This document shows, piece by piece, positions 17,990-25,569 of a stretch of DNA of 25,569 bases; the stretch's first letter is position 1, and every line of letters begins with the position of its first letter. Position numbers and translations under genes: made by a program. The DNA comes from Gammaproteobacteria bacterium (GTDB lineage Bacteria; Pseudomonadota; Gammaproteobacteria; Enterobacterales; Psychrobiaceae): positions 2,365 through 27,933 of the forward strand of contig JABSRS010000004.1 of the NCBI GenBank assembly GCA_013214885.1, read 5' to 3'. Below the pieces are notes generated by a model. The model saw only the letters and a program-made list of their open reading frames with translations. It did no database searches and was not told the DNA's origin.

Positions 17990-18131
17990 TGGCTATCAGT
18001 TTATTAGTGGTTAATCGAAAGTACTATTCTTTTGGTGCAGGAGTGCTGTGTAATAATGCATTACTGCAACTGATGTTAATTTTGTTATAGAATGGGCTCA
18101 CATCGCTTCATTGAAACAGATCACGGGTCTA

Positions 18132-18857
18132 ATGTTAAGATTAAAATCACTTTTAAATTATAAGTTTGGCTTACTAAGTGCCGCAGTATTATTATTTTTC
18201 GGCTTTATTGCCGGTAATTACTGGTTTGGAAATATTCATGCCGCCAGGCCAATGCCAGAGTTGGTTGAATTAAGAAATCATAATGCCGAACTTGAGTTAG
18301 CACTGTCGAAAAGCCAATTGGCATTAGAAATTGAGCAGAGCACGATTGCAGAGATGAATAACACTTTATTGCAGCAACAGTCTGAAGTTGTCGAGCAACA
18401 GTTAGCACTGCGTTTCTATCAAAAGGTGATGGCACCAGGCGATACTGCTAATGGCGTTAGAATAGAGGACGTTACCCTTAACGCTGGCATTAGTGTCGGC
18501 CATTATCGTTTTGAACTTTTGATTGCTCAATTGGAGAAGCGTAAGCGTTATATTCGTGGCGAAACAGAGTTGTTAGTGATAGGCAGCGAAAATGGTCAGC
18601 CAACAACGATTAGTTTAAAAAAACTGTTGTTTGGCGATCAAAATTTAAAGTTTAGCTTTCGATTTTTCCAATCATTTAATGGCGAATTTACCCTGCCAAT
18701 TAATTTTATCCCAGAACAATTACAGGTTACGTTAAAAATGGCCAAGCGTCGCGGTCAAAAAACTGCCAAAATCACCGAGCTATTTTTATGGCAAGATATT
18801 TTGATTATCCCGCTTAAGCCACTTACCAGTACTACCCAATCGACATATTCACAATAA
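18132..18857 (+). CDS. DUF6776-like membrane-anchored coiled-coil protein
   Basis: 241 residues from this ATG. The frame also allows a TTG seven codons upstream (18111), but neither has a good ribosome binding site. One N-terminal membrane helix (about 10-29, FGLLSAAVLLFFGFIAG) anchors a probably periplasmic part. A heptad-like, Glu/Gln/Leu-rich coiled coil follows at about 40-90, then a beta-rich domain containing YRFELLIAQ and FRFFQSFNGEFTLP. This pattern matches the DUF6776 family often found just upstream of erpA in gammaproteobacteria. In Shewanella relatives I recall a bactofilin gene between the two; here there is none in the 86-base gap to erpA. Its function is unknown. Confidence 0.75.
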   Translation: MLRLKSLLNYKFGLLSAAVLLFFGFIAGNYWFGNIHAARPMPELVELRNHNAELELALSKSQLALEIEQSTIAEMNNTLLQQQSEVVEQQLALRFYQKVMAPGDTANGVRIEDVTLNAGISVGHYRFELLIAQLEKRKRYIRGETELLVIGSENGQPTTISLKKLLFGDQNLKFSFRFFQSFNGEFTLPINFIPEQLQVTLKMAKRRGQKTAKITELFLWQDILIIPLKPLTSTTQSTYSQ

Positions 18858-18943
18858 AAGCATTGCGCCATTGCTTATGCTGTAAGATAATTGACCAAAT
18901 TACTCAAGTTTATGAGTTTTCGTTTTTTTAAGTAGAGGTTACT

Positions 18944-19297
18944 ATGTCTGTTGAAGTCGTTGAGGCTGGGATTCCGTTAGAATTTACCGAAGCTGCAGCC
19001 AAGCGAGTTAAGTTTTTGTTAGATGATGAAGATAACAAAGCCCTTAAATTGCGCGTTTATATCACTGGTGGTGGTTGTTCTGGTTTTCAGTATGGCTTCA
19101 CTTTCGATGACAAAATGAATGAAGGCGACATGACAGTAAACAAAGATGGCGCAACCATGGTGGTTGATCCAATGAGTCTGCAATACCTAGTTGGCGGTCG
19201 AGTTCATTTTACCGAAGGGCTTGAAGGTTCACGCTTTTTAGTAGATAACCCAAATGCAACAGCAACTTGTGGCTGTGGATCGTCATTTAGCGTCTAA
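18944..19297 (+). CDS. erpA: Iron-sulfur cluster insertion protein ErpA
   Basis: A-type carrier that delivers iron-sulfur clusters to apo-proteins, among them the isoprenoid enzymes IspG and IspH. The 117 residues have the family's three cysteines, Cys45 in GGGCSGFQY and Cys109/Cys111 in CGCGSSFSV. The N-terminal part [17 protein letters not shown] is ErpA-like rather than IscA or SufA. AGAGGT precedes the ATG. No isc or suf genes are nearby, which is normal for erpA. A strong shared terminator follows, separating it from the convergent transglycosylase gene. Confidence 0.96.
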   Translation: MSVEVVEAGIPLEFTEAAAKRVKFLLDDEDNKALKLRVYITGGGCSGFQYGFTFDDKMNEGDMTVNKDGATMVVDPMSLQYLVGGRVHFTEGLEGSRFLVDNPNATATCGCGSSFSV

Positions 19298-19320
19298 GCT
19301 ATTAATGATGTTTACGTTAC

Positions 19321-19350
19321 AAAAAAAGCCACCGTTTTCGGTGGCTTCTT
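19321..19350. terminator. Bidirectional terminator between erpA and the transglycosylase gene
   Basis: AAGCCACCG (19326-19334), loop TTTT, CGGTGGCTT (19339-19347). The left flank is an A-run, giving seven T on the minus strand; the right flank is CTTTGTTT. It serves two convergent genes, 24 bases after the erpA stop and a similar distance from the stop on the other strand. Confidence 0.9.
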
Positions 19351-19373
19351 TGTTTCTAGAGAATTTAAAGTTG

Positions 19374-20402
19374 CTAACTCTTTAATTTATCAGCCAGTAA
19401 ACCAATGGTAATGGCGTAACTATTGGCGCAGTTGTAGCGTAAAATAGTACGGTAATTATCATAAGTTAAGAACGCTGGTCCATTAATACCATCAGGTAAT
19501 ATTAAAGTCGCTTGCAAGTCGACATTTGGTAACTCGCCAGTATTGAGGCGCCTAATCCCTAAATCATTCCATTGCGCTAACGTTAATTTGTCAGTATGAA
19601 CTCTTAACGCGCGACAGCCCTTTTCTGGTTTTAGCGCTTTAACATCGTCTAGCCAGGTCTTGGCATTATCAGGCAAAGTGACCTGACGGCCCCATGTTTG
19701 CTGATCGTTCCAGCCAAAATGTCTTAAATAGTTAGCAATGGATGCAAAGACATCCCCTTGATTGTGCCAGATGTCTTTCTTACCATCGCCATCAAAATCT
19801 TGGGCAAAGCGTAAAAAGCTTGATGGCATAAACTGGCCTTGACCCATGGCACCACTCCACGAACCTTTCATGTCTTCTAGTTTAATGTGACCCTCGTCAA
19901 GGATAGTTAGAGCGTTAAACAGCTCTTTTCTGAAGTATGCAGCACGGCGCTTATCAAAGGCTAGGGTGGCTAGCGAACGGATAATATCGTTGTTGCCAGT
20001 ATAACTACCGTAGTTAGTTTCTAATCCCCAAAATGACAGAATAAATCGTGGTTGAACCCCGTACTCCTTGGCGACTTTATTGAGTAATTGCTGGTGCTGT
20101 TTTCGTTTTTTAATTCCAGTGTTAATGCGCCAATCGGATAATCGTTTGGTTGAGTAATTAACGAAAGTTCGTTTGAATTCTGGTTGCGCCCGATCGCTTT
20201 TAATAGCCTTTGGATAAGGTTTGATATCAGTTAGTGCCGCCTTAATAATTGAGGCACTAATGCCTTTGTCGGCAGCTTCAATCCGTAGTTCCTTGAGCCA
20301 TTGGTCAAAGTTTAATTCAGCGGCATAGCTGGGAAATGAGGCGGCTACGCTCAAAGATACGGTTAAGACACTGGCCTTAAAAAATTTAGTAATGTTAGTC
20401 AA
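19374..20402 (-). CDS. Lytic murein transglycosylase, MltB/GH103 family
   Basis: Periplasmic enzyme that cleaves peptidoglycan glycan strands to 1,6-anhydro-muropeptides, the material AmpD later processes. I start it at a TTG (20402), with AGAAGG about ten bases upstream. This gives a clean signal peptide (MTNITKFFKASVLTVSLSVA ending SYA before AEL) and 342 residues. The frame is open to an ATG at 20459, but that would bury the signal peptide and overlap the upstream gene by 29 bases. The GH103 catalytic Glu128 lies in FWGLETNYGSY, followed by GAMGQGQFMPSSF and the DFDGDGKKDIW calcium-type loop. I see no lipobox cysteine, so it is soluble rather than a lipoprotein like MltB itself, and no clear C-terminal peptidoglycan-binding domain. 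It follows the DUF599 gene by 28 bases, probably in one transcript. Confidence 0.9.
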   Translation of the reverse strand: MTNITKFFKASVLTVSLSVAASFPSYAAELNFDQWLKELRIEAADKGISASIIKAALTDIKPYPKAIKSDRAQPEFKRTFVNYSTKRLSDWRINTGIKKRKQHQQLLNKVAKEYGVQPRFILSFWGLETNYGSYTGNNDIIRSLATLAFDKRRAAYFRKELFNALTILDEGHIKLEDMKGSWSGAMGQGQFMPSSFLRFAQDFDGDGKKDIWHNQGDVFASIANYLRHFGWNDQQTWGRQVTLPDNAKTWLDDVKALKPEKGCRALRVHTDKLTLAQWNDLGIRRLNTGELPNVDLQATLILPDGINGPAFLTYDNYRTILRYNCANSYAITIGLLADKLKS

Positions 20403-20430
20403 AATAAGTCTACCTTCTGGGTGTGAAAAC

Positions 20431-21144
20431 TTAGGATAAAGAATTGTCGTCGGGATCATTAATGGTATGCATCACCTTAAGTGTATTGGAATGAAATTCT
20501 CGTTTATAAAGAATCATCACCACTAAACTAGAGGCTAATAAGAACAAAATAGGGTGAATAAACCATGCTAAGGTTGCCATCGAGAAATAATAAGAACGCA
20601 GACCGTAATTATAACTATGACCTGCGTGATCGACAATTTTTGCCACCGAAATAACATGCTGTTGATGTTCCTTGCTAATGGGCTCATTAGCATTAGCCCG
20701 TGGGAATGCCCCCATTAACACGGAGCAAAAGGCATATTGGCGCATTGACCAAGTGAAGGTAAAAAACGCATAGATGAATATGGCAATCATTAATACTAGT
20801 TTTGCTTGGGTCTCATGTAAATTGGTCGAGTAGTAAGTCGGCAAATCAGCCAGAGTTTGGTAAAGTTTTTCAGACGTACCTAACAACGTTAGTAATGCCG
20901 CCAAGATTAAGATAGTAGTCGAGGCAAAAAAGCTGACTTGGCGTTCCAATGACGCTAGCAATGCGGTATCGGCAATTAAATGGTCACGGTAAAGTAATCT
21001 TTTCATCCAAGTAATTCGGTGACGATGAAGAACGGATGCTATGCAGTGGGTTTTTTTTGCTTGGTTACGGGCGAATGTGGTATAGCCAATCCAGCATAAA
21101 ACAAACCACAGAAAACAACCAATAAATACTAGCTCACTTGTCAC
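20431..21144 (-). CDS. DUF599 family inner-membrane protein
   Basis: 237 residues with four likely membrane helices at about 5-25, 72-90, 115-136 and 190-214. The family's conserved SYNYGLRSYYFSMA motif precedes the last helix. DUF599 proteins have no established function. The start is a GTG with AAGGAT seven bases upstream, which is convincing. It is divergent from ribA with 265 bases between them, and the transglycosylase gene follows on the same strand 28 bases on, so a cell-envelope role is possible but unsupported by motifs. Confidence 0.85.
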   Translation of the reverse strand: MTSELVFIGCFLWFVLCWIGYTTFARNQAKKTHCIASVLHRHRITWMKRLLYRDHLIADTALLASLERQVSFFASTTILILAALLTLLGTSEKLYQTLADLPTYYSTNLHETQAKLVLMIAIFIYAFFTFTWSMRQYAFCSVLMGAFPRANANEPISKEHQQHVISVAKIVDHAGHSYNYGLRSYYFSMATLAWFIHPILFLLASSLVVMILYKREFHSNTLKVMHTINDPDDNSLS

Positions 21145-21409
21145 AAATCTATCCTTAATATAAAACTTATGTTGCTAAATTACCTGTTATACAGCGAGCT
21201 GCCAAGGAGTAGTTGGTATTTTAGCGTGAAAAAATACGAATTGTGAATATCTTAACGTTGGATTGAGTATAATAGGCAATATTAGATCAATATTTTTGCA
21301 AATAACCGACTAAAACACTTGTTTTAGGGAGTGCCTGCCCATACATATTATCTAGTTAAGATATATCAACTATCCCAATGGTAGTCGTTTTTATTTATAA
21401 GGTTTATAT

Positions 21410-22018
21410 ATGTCGGTTAGTTTTGTTGATTCGTGTCGCCTACCCACTCGCATGGGAGAGTTTAAAATGCATGGTTTCACCGAAGAAAGTGGCCAAGAGC
21501 ATATTATGCTAACTTATGGTGAAATTACTACCGAGCAACCGTTACTTATTCGACTCCATTCTGAATGTTTAACTGGCGATTCGTTATTTAGCATGCGTTG
21601 TGATTGTGGTTATCAGTTAGAGACGGCATTAGCTAGTATTGTTGAAGCTGGGCAGGGCGCGCTACTGTATTTGCGTCAAGAAGGTCGTGGCATTGGTTTG
21701 ATTAACAAAATTAAAGCCTACCATTTGCAAGATCAAGGTGCTGACACTGTTGAAGCTAATGAGAAATTAGGCTTTGCCGCCGATTTGCGCAGTTATCATA
21801 TGTGTAAACCGATGCTTGAGCATTTCGGAGTAAATAAAGTCAGGCTGATGACCAACAACCCTAAAAAAGTCACAGCATTACAAGATGTCGGCATCGAAGT
21901 CGTTGAACAAGTTGCGATTCAAGTTGGCCGTAACCAGCATAATCATGACTATCTAAACACTAAAGCTGAAAAAATGGGCCATATGATGGCACCAGGTATC
22001 TTAAGCGACCTTGGCTAG
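21410..22018 (+). CDS. ribA: GTP cyclohydrolase II
   Basis: Opens the imidazole ring of GTP to start riboflavin synthesis. The 202 residues match stand-alone RibA (196 in E. coli), with no fused RibB domain. The zinc ligands are Cys53, Cys64 and Cys66 in [17 protein letters not shown]. The catalytic and substrate-binding segments [13 protein letters not shown] and MTNNPKK are intact. AAGG lies about eight bases upstream of the ATG. A perfect TATAAT (21268-21273) with no good -35 lies in the divergent gap, about 135 bases upstream. I found no FMN riboswitch there. The next gene encodes a predicted flavoprotein reductase, so the two may be linked by flavin demand, although 101 bases separate them. 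Confidence 0.97.
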   Translation: MSVSFVDSCRLPTRMGEFKMHGFTEESGQEHIMLTYGEITTEQPLLIRLHSECLTGDSLFSMRCDCGYQLETALASIVEAGQGALLYLRQEGRGIGLINKIKAYHLQDQGADTVEANEKLGFAADLRSYHMCKPMLEHFGVNKVRLMTNNPKKVTALQDVGIEVVEQVAIQVGRNQHNHDYLNTKAEKMGHMMAPGILSDLG

Positions 22019-22119
22019 TCCCACTTTTTTAATCGAGATTTTTAGATCTTTTTTAGTCGTGATAATCTAGGAGCTGTTGATCATTACCGCTTGTTTTACA
22101 AAAAGGAATTTGTAAGATT

Positions 22120-24321
22120 ATGTATATTGTCGTTAATAAAGAATCCCCCTGGCCTAGTCGCTTACGGACCACTCATCGCTGGCTAGCCTTTTTTTCTATT
22201 GTGCCGATGGCGATATGGTTAGCAAGTGGCCTTTACTTGGTTAGTAACAGCAAGCTTCAACTGATCCAGAATTATACCAGTAATAGCCCTATAATTAGTC
22301 CCACAGCAAAGTTAAGTAATATTCCACCACATTTATTCCCAGTTCAATCAATTACCCTAACCACTCAACTTAACAGACTGGTCTACCAAGTTGCTGGTAG
22401 TCAAACTAGTAGTGTGCTTGACGCCATTTCAGGTGAGACAGTGGTAGTTAATCGCCATTACATTGAGCGGCGGGCCACGGAGTTATATCAAGGTTACTCA
22501 ACGTCATTAACCATTAATAAAATAGCCCAGCTCGATAAGATGCTGTGGCAAGTGGTGTTTTCAGACAGTGAGCAAACAAGCATGCTCTTTTCGACTGCGA
22601 CAGCTAAGCTTGTTGGGGTCGAGAATAAACAAACCCGCCAGATTGAACTCGCGGCATCATTGCATAAAATGGCACTAGGCACTGAAATTCCACTGTTGTT
22701 ATTTATCGCTATCTTGATAGCAACATTACTTATTTTGGTTGGCTGGTGGCTATTGAAAGATAGCTTTGGCGAGCAAGCTGGTAACAGCAATAGTTCGACA
22801 TTTACCCGAACCTTTCACAAATTTTTCGCTGGATTAATCAGTATCCAAATATTAATTTGGTTAATCAGTGCTGCAGTAATGACCAACAACAACAATAATA
22901 ATTCATCAGTAGCGACCCCGTCTTTAATCTACCAGCAATCATTGGTGAATTTTAGCCAAAAACTATTAGCTTTGCCCGCTCAACAGAAAATAACCATTAC
23001 TGCCCAACCACAGGGTGCTGTTGATAAACATCAACAAACTACCTCACAAAGTATGCACCTCATGAGTTATGCCAGCAGCGGCAATACTAATTGGTTGTTA
23101 ATGAGCATGGCTGCTTTTGCCATCGCGTTGGTTGGTGCGGGTGGCATTTTACTTATTGCCCAGTTGTTTGGTACGGCAGCAAGGGTTACTAAAGTTCAGT
23201 CATATCGCGTTGCAATCTTTGGCGGCTCCAGTGGAGGGCAAACATTACAGGTAACCGCGGATAAGTCACTATTAAGCGCGCTGTCAGAGCAGGGGATGGA
23301 TCTACCTTCGGGCTGTGGCGGCAACGGAAATTGCTGTCAGTGCATGGTTAAGATCCCGAATTTAACCAGTCCGATATCGGTTCAGGAGCAAACCAGCCTA
23401 ACTGTTAGTGAAATTAATCAAGGTTTTAGACTCGCGTGCCAAACCACTGTGATGTCAGACTTAACGATAGAAATCTCTGATCAACAATCGGCGATGGCTA
23501 AGTTTGAAGTCGAAGTGTTATCGAGTCGATTTTTAACCCCGTTTATTAAAGAGCTGACGGTCAAACCGATGTTAGGGAGCCCCTGTGACTTTATTGCTGG
23601 GCAGTTTATTAACGTTGAGATACCACCCTTTTCGATGACATTTAAGCCATCGATGATCCCACCGCCGTTTCAGTTAGCGTGGCAACAACAACGCTTAATC
23701 AATACCAAGGTGTCGAATCAATTAAGGCTTGAGCGCAGTTACTCAATGGCCTCAAGCTCGACGGTTAACAGGTCGATGGTTTTCAATGTCGGATTAGCCT
23801 TGCCCGCTAAAGGATTTAGTGTCGGTGTGGGTTCCAGTTACTTGTTTGGCTTAAGCCGCGGCGACAAAATAACGATGTCGGGTCCGCTAGGGGATTTTAT
23901 TAGCGAGGAAAACCGGTTTAAAGAGTTGATTTTTGTTGGCGCAGGTACTGGTATGGCTCCGCTTAAATCACATGTTGATAGCTTATTAGCTAAAGGCGCG
24001 CGTAATAAAATGTCATTGTGGTTCGGCGTTAGAACCCAAGCCGATATTTTTTATCAACAGCACTTTGATGATTTAACTCACCGTCATCGAAATTTTAAAT
24101 GGGCGGTGTCATTATCCCAACCTTCACAGCAATGGGAAGGGGCTACTGGGCATATTCAACGAGTGCTATTTAATGAATATTTAAACAACCATTCGCAATT
24201 AAATCAGTGTCAATTTCTGTTATGCGGTCCAAGTGCTATGATGCGAGATATTACGCAGCTACTTCATCGTAAGGGTGTTGATGATAGCCAAATATTAAAA
24301 GATGATTTTGGCTTAGCCTAA
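22120..24321 (+). CDS. PepSY-membrane / NqrF-like [2Fe-2S] flavoprotein reductase fusion
   Basis: 733 residues in two parts. The N-terminal part looks like a PepSY-TM module with four membrane helices (about 22-42, 190-213, 235-255, 325-352), a large periplasmic loop with PepSY-like segments (SVLDAISGETVVV), and histidines beside helices (His19, His182, His233) where such proteins could hold haem. The C-terminal part, from about 363, resembles soluble NqrF. It has a plant-type [2Fe-2S] domain with Cys399, Cys405, Cys408 and Cys440, an FAD domain with RSYSMAS (539-545) and the long NqrF-type insertion before it, an NAD(H) domain with GAGTGMAPLKSH (about 607-618), LCGPSAMM, and the terminal DDFG. 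It should pass electrons from cytoplasmic NADH through FAD and the cluster into or across the membrane. No nqrA-E genes are present, so it is not a Na+-NQR subunit. It lies between ribA and an SDR gene. The acceptor (ferric chelate, quinone or another) is unknown. Confidence 0.85.
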   Translation: MYIVVNKESPWPSRLRTTHRWLAFFSIVPMAIWLASGLYLVSNSKLQLIQNYTSNSPIISPTAKLSNIPPHLFPVQSITLTTQLNRLVYQVAGSQTSSVLDAISGETVVVNRHYIERRATELYQGYSTSLTINKIAQLDKMLWQVVFSDSEQTSMLFSTATAKLVGVENKQTRQIELAASLHKMALGTEIPLLLFIAILIATLLILVGWWLLKDSFGEQAGNSNSSTFTRTFHKFFAGLISIQILIWLISAAVMTNNNNNNSSVATPSLIYQQSLVNFSQKLLALPAQQKITITAQPQGAVDKHQQTTSQSMHLMSYASSGNTNWLLMSMAAFAIALVGAGGILLIAQLFGTAARVTKVQSYRVAIFGGSSGGQTLQVTADKSLLSALSEQGMDLPSGCGGNGNCCQCMVKIPNLTSPISVQEQTSLTVSEINQGFRLACQTTVMSDLTIEISDQQSAMAKFEVEVLSSRFLTPFIKELTVKPMLGSPCDFIAGQFINVEIPPFSMTFKPSMIPPPFQLAWQQQRLINTKVSNQLRLERSYSMASSSTVNRSMVFNVGLALPAKGFSVGVGSSYLFGLSRGDKITMSGPLGDFISEENRFKELIFVGAGTGMAPLKSHVDSLLAKGARNKMSLWFGVRTQADIFYQQHFDDLTHRHRNFKWAVSLSQPSQQWEGATGHIQRVLFNEYLNNHSQLNQCQFLLCGPSAMMRDITQLLHRKGVDDSQILKDDFGLA

Positions 24322-24344
24322 ATCGAATAATTTAAGGAATAATA

Positions 24345-25010
24345 ATGACAAAAACAGTGGTAATTACTGGCGCAAATCGCGGTATTGGCTTGGCGATGGC
24401 GCGTGAGTTTAACGCATTAAACTATAACGTTATTGCACTTTGTCGCCAAAGCTCGCCTAGTTTGCGGCAATTAGGGCTAACGACGATTGAAGATGTTGAC
24501 GTTGCAACTAGTGAAGGTCGTGATGTGATGGTTGCGGCATTAGGACTGGTCAAGATCGACATTTTAATTAATAATGCTGGGATACTTCGCGACGAGTCAT
24601 TGGGTGATTTAAATAGTGACACCATTAGAGAGCAGTTTGAAGTCAATGCATTGGCCCCACTGCTGGTGGTTGAAGCGCTTGATGCTCAACTGGTATCTGG
24701 TGCTAAAGTGGCACTAATCACCTCTAGAATGGGCTCTATTGCGGACAACGGCTCAGGTGGGCGCTATGGCTACCGGATGTCAAAAGCAGCCTTAAATGCG
24801 GCAGGGATGTCTTTAGCTAAAGATTTAGCGGGACGTGAAATATCAGTCGGTCTTTATCACCCGGGTTATGTGCAAACTGATATGGTCGGTAATAATGGCG
24901 ACATTAGTGCGCAAACAGCGGCATCACGACTAGTCGGCCTTATTAATGAGCAAGATATGTCACAAACTGGTGTATTTAAGCATTCTAATGGTGAAATATT
25001 ACCGTGGTAG
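24345..25010 (+). CDS. Short-chain dehydrogenase/reductase (C-factor-like)
   Basis: Cytoplasmic NAD(P)-dependent oxidoreductase of 221 residues with a Rossmann fold. The cofactor motif is TGANRGIG (8-15), NNAG is at 76-79, and the catalytic residues are Ser127, Tyr143 and Lys147 (YRMSK). The short length and the ending with HPGYVQTDM resemble the CsgA/C-factor-like branch. The substrate cannot be told from sequence. AAGGAA lies seven bases before the ATG and the gene begins 23 bases after the fusion reductase, so the two are very probably co-transcribed. This may mean a shared redox pathway or only a shared promoter. Confidence 0.9.
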   Translation: MTKTVVITGANRGIGLAMAREFNALNYNVIALCRQSSPSLRQLGLTTIEDVDVATSEGRDVMVAALGLVKIDILINNAGILRDESLGDLNSDTIREQFEVNALAPLLVVEALDAQLVSGAKVALITSRMGSIADNGSGGRYGYRMSKAALNAAGMSLAKDLAGREISVGLYHPGYVQTDMVGNNGDISAQTAASRLVGLINEQDMSQTGVFKHSNGEILPW

Positions 25011-25050
25011 TCGTAAAATAAGCCCATAACATCCAAGTAGTAGAGCCATT

Positions 25051-25422
25051 ATGGAATTTGAATTTAAAACCGATTATTTAAACGACTCGTTTCGCGCGGA
25101 GTTTTCGATGGGGCATGAGGCTGTAGGTCACTGGTTGGTTGGTGAATTAGGTAGTGACATTGCAGAGATCAAAGCGTTACTTGATCGGCTGGCGATCATT
25201 AAAACACAAGAAAATACCGAAACATTCATCGAGGGTCGCGAGTTTTCGATTACGATCACGCCGCAAGATATTACGATAAAAGCCCACGTACTGCATTTAG
25301 AAGCTGAAATTCCTGAAGGTGAAGACATGTCACATTATGACGACGAGAGCTTTGCCGAATGCGGGATTGAAGATTTTGAAACGATGCTCGAAAGCTGGAT
25401 TGAGTTTATTATTAATAAGTAA
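25051..25422 (+). CDS. yacL: YacL family protein (UPF0231)
   Basis: A small acidic cytoplasmic protein of 123 residues (120 in E. coli YacL) with the family's conserved segments: the N-terminal MEFEFKTDY, SMGHEAVGHWL, and the C-terminal MSHYDDESFAECGIEDFE. No function is established. In E. coli yacL lies a few genes beyond lpd and acnB. Here acnB is absent and yacL is some 14 kb from lpdA, so the neighbourhood has been rearranged. The ribosome binding site is weak. It follows the SDR gene by 40 bases and precedes a strong terminator, so it probably ends that transcript. Confidence 0.9.
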   Translation: MEFEFKTDYLNDSFRAEFSMGHEAVGHWLVGELGSDIAEIKALLDRLAIIKTQENTETFIEGREFSITITPQDITIKAHVLHLEAEIPEGEDMSHYDDESFAECGIEDFETMLESWIEFIINK

Positions 25423-25430
25423 TAATCATA

Positions 25431-25469
25431 AAAAAGGGTGCAACAGTGAGTTACTGTTGCACCCTTTTT
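25431..25469. terminator. Strong bidirectional terminator
   Basis: A perfect 17-bp stem, AAAAAGGGTGCAACAGT (25431-25447) and its exact complement (25453-25469), with the 5-base loop GAGTT. The A and T ends make it work on both strands, closing yacL and the convergent outer-membrane protein gene. Confidence 0.95.
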
Positions 25470-25483
25470 ACTTAGGGCTGAGC

Positions 25484-25569
25484 CTAGAAGCTATACTCAA
25501 CACCGGCGTAGAAATATGCGCCGTTAAAACCAAAGGGTGCTGAGCGACGGGAGTAGGTAAAGACCCCTG
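25484..25569 (-). CDS. C-terminal end of an outer-membrane beta-barrel, probably a TonB-dependent receptor
   Basis: The last 27 codons of a gene that continues beyond the window, ending in TAG. The peptide contains SAPFGFNGAYFYAGVEYSF, with alternating aromatic residues and a terminal Phe. This is the outer-membrane insertion signal recognised by the BAM complex, and the PFGFNG-x-Y-F-Y pattern is usual at the end of TonB-dependent receptors. The substrate cannot be told. It lies next to the NADH reductase operon but on the other strand, with a shared terminator between. Confidence 0.7.
   Translation of the reverse strand, partial: GVFTYSRRSAPFGFNGAYFYAGVEYSF

Noticed and set aside
21274..21409. 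Possible FMN riboswitch upstream of ribA
   Set aside because: None of the conserved RFN-element blocks could be found; only weak short pairings are present.
25319..25543. Plus-strand frame running out of yacL through the terminator
   Set aside because: It overlaps yacL in another frame and reads through a perfect terminator stem.

Overview
The window looks like a chromosomal housekeeping region of a marine gammaproteobacterium of the Alteromonadales type (Shewanella/Colwellia-like). The evidence is the gene order type IV pilin-nadC-ampD-ampE-pdhR-aceE-aceF-lpdA, which also occurs in enterics with ppdD in the pilin position, together with the grouping of hemL, pyrB and erpA, a MetJ-type operator in front of an NhaC-family transporter, and moderately AT-rich DNA with strong AAGGA ribosome binding sites. 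I see no insertion sequence, prophage, CRISPR array, tRNA or rRNA.

Layout. 1-96: possible tail of a + strand gene sharing a bidirectional terminator with the pilin gene. 140-1766 (-): major pilin and nadC. 1938-3418 (+): ampD-ampE, for cell-wall recycling. 3419-3759: a gene-free control region ending in a perfect PdhR box. 3760-9248 (+): pdhR, aceE, aceF, closed by a strong terminator. 9411-10838 (+): lpdA as its own unit. 10901-12311 (+): tandem met boxes, a promoter and an NhaC-family carrier that is probably the methionine transporter MetT. 12429-13661 (+): an EAL-HDOD signalling protein. 13662-13926: a hairpin-rich convergent gap with no credible gene. 13927-17989 (-): hemL, pyrB and a CLC chloride protein. 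18132-19297 (+): a coiled-coil membrane protein and erpA. 19374-21144 (-): a GH103 lytic transglycosylase and a DUF599 membrane protein. 21410-25422 (+): ribA, a PepSY/NqrF-like fusion oxidoreductase, a short-chain dehydrogenase and yacL. 25484-25569 (-): the end of an outer-membrane beta-barrel, probably a TonB-dependent receptor.

How the genes work together. PdhR represses its own operon when pyruvate is low. The operon makes E1 and E2 of pyruvate dehydrogenase, while E3 is made separately because other complexes share it. RibA starts flavin synthesis just upstream of a predicted flavin/iron-sulfur transmembrane reductase, and an outer-membrane receptor gene lies close by. This suggests, but does not prove, a link to reduction of an imported metal or another periplasmic acceptor.

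The points most worth a second look are: (1) the 733-residue membrane protein that joins a four-helix PepSY module to the complete soluble part of NqrF; (2) the CLC protein, in which the proton-path glutamate and both chloride-coordinating side chains are replaced; (3) the met-box control of the NhaC-family carrier; (4) the structured gap between the EAL-HDOD gene and hemL; and (5) the hairpin that encloses the pdhR stop codon. All names come from recognising sequence motifs, not from database searches.
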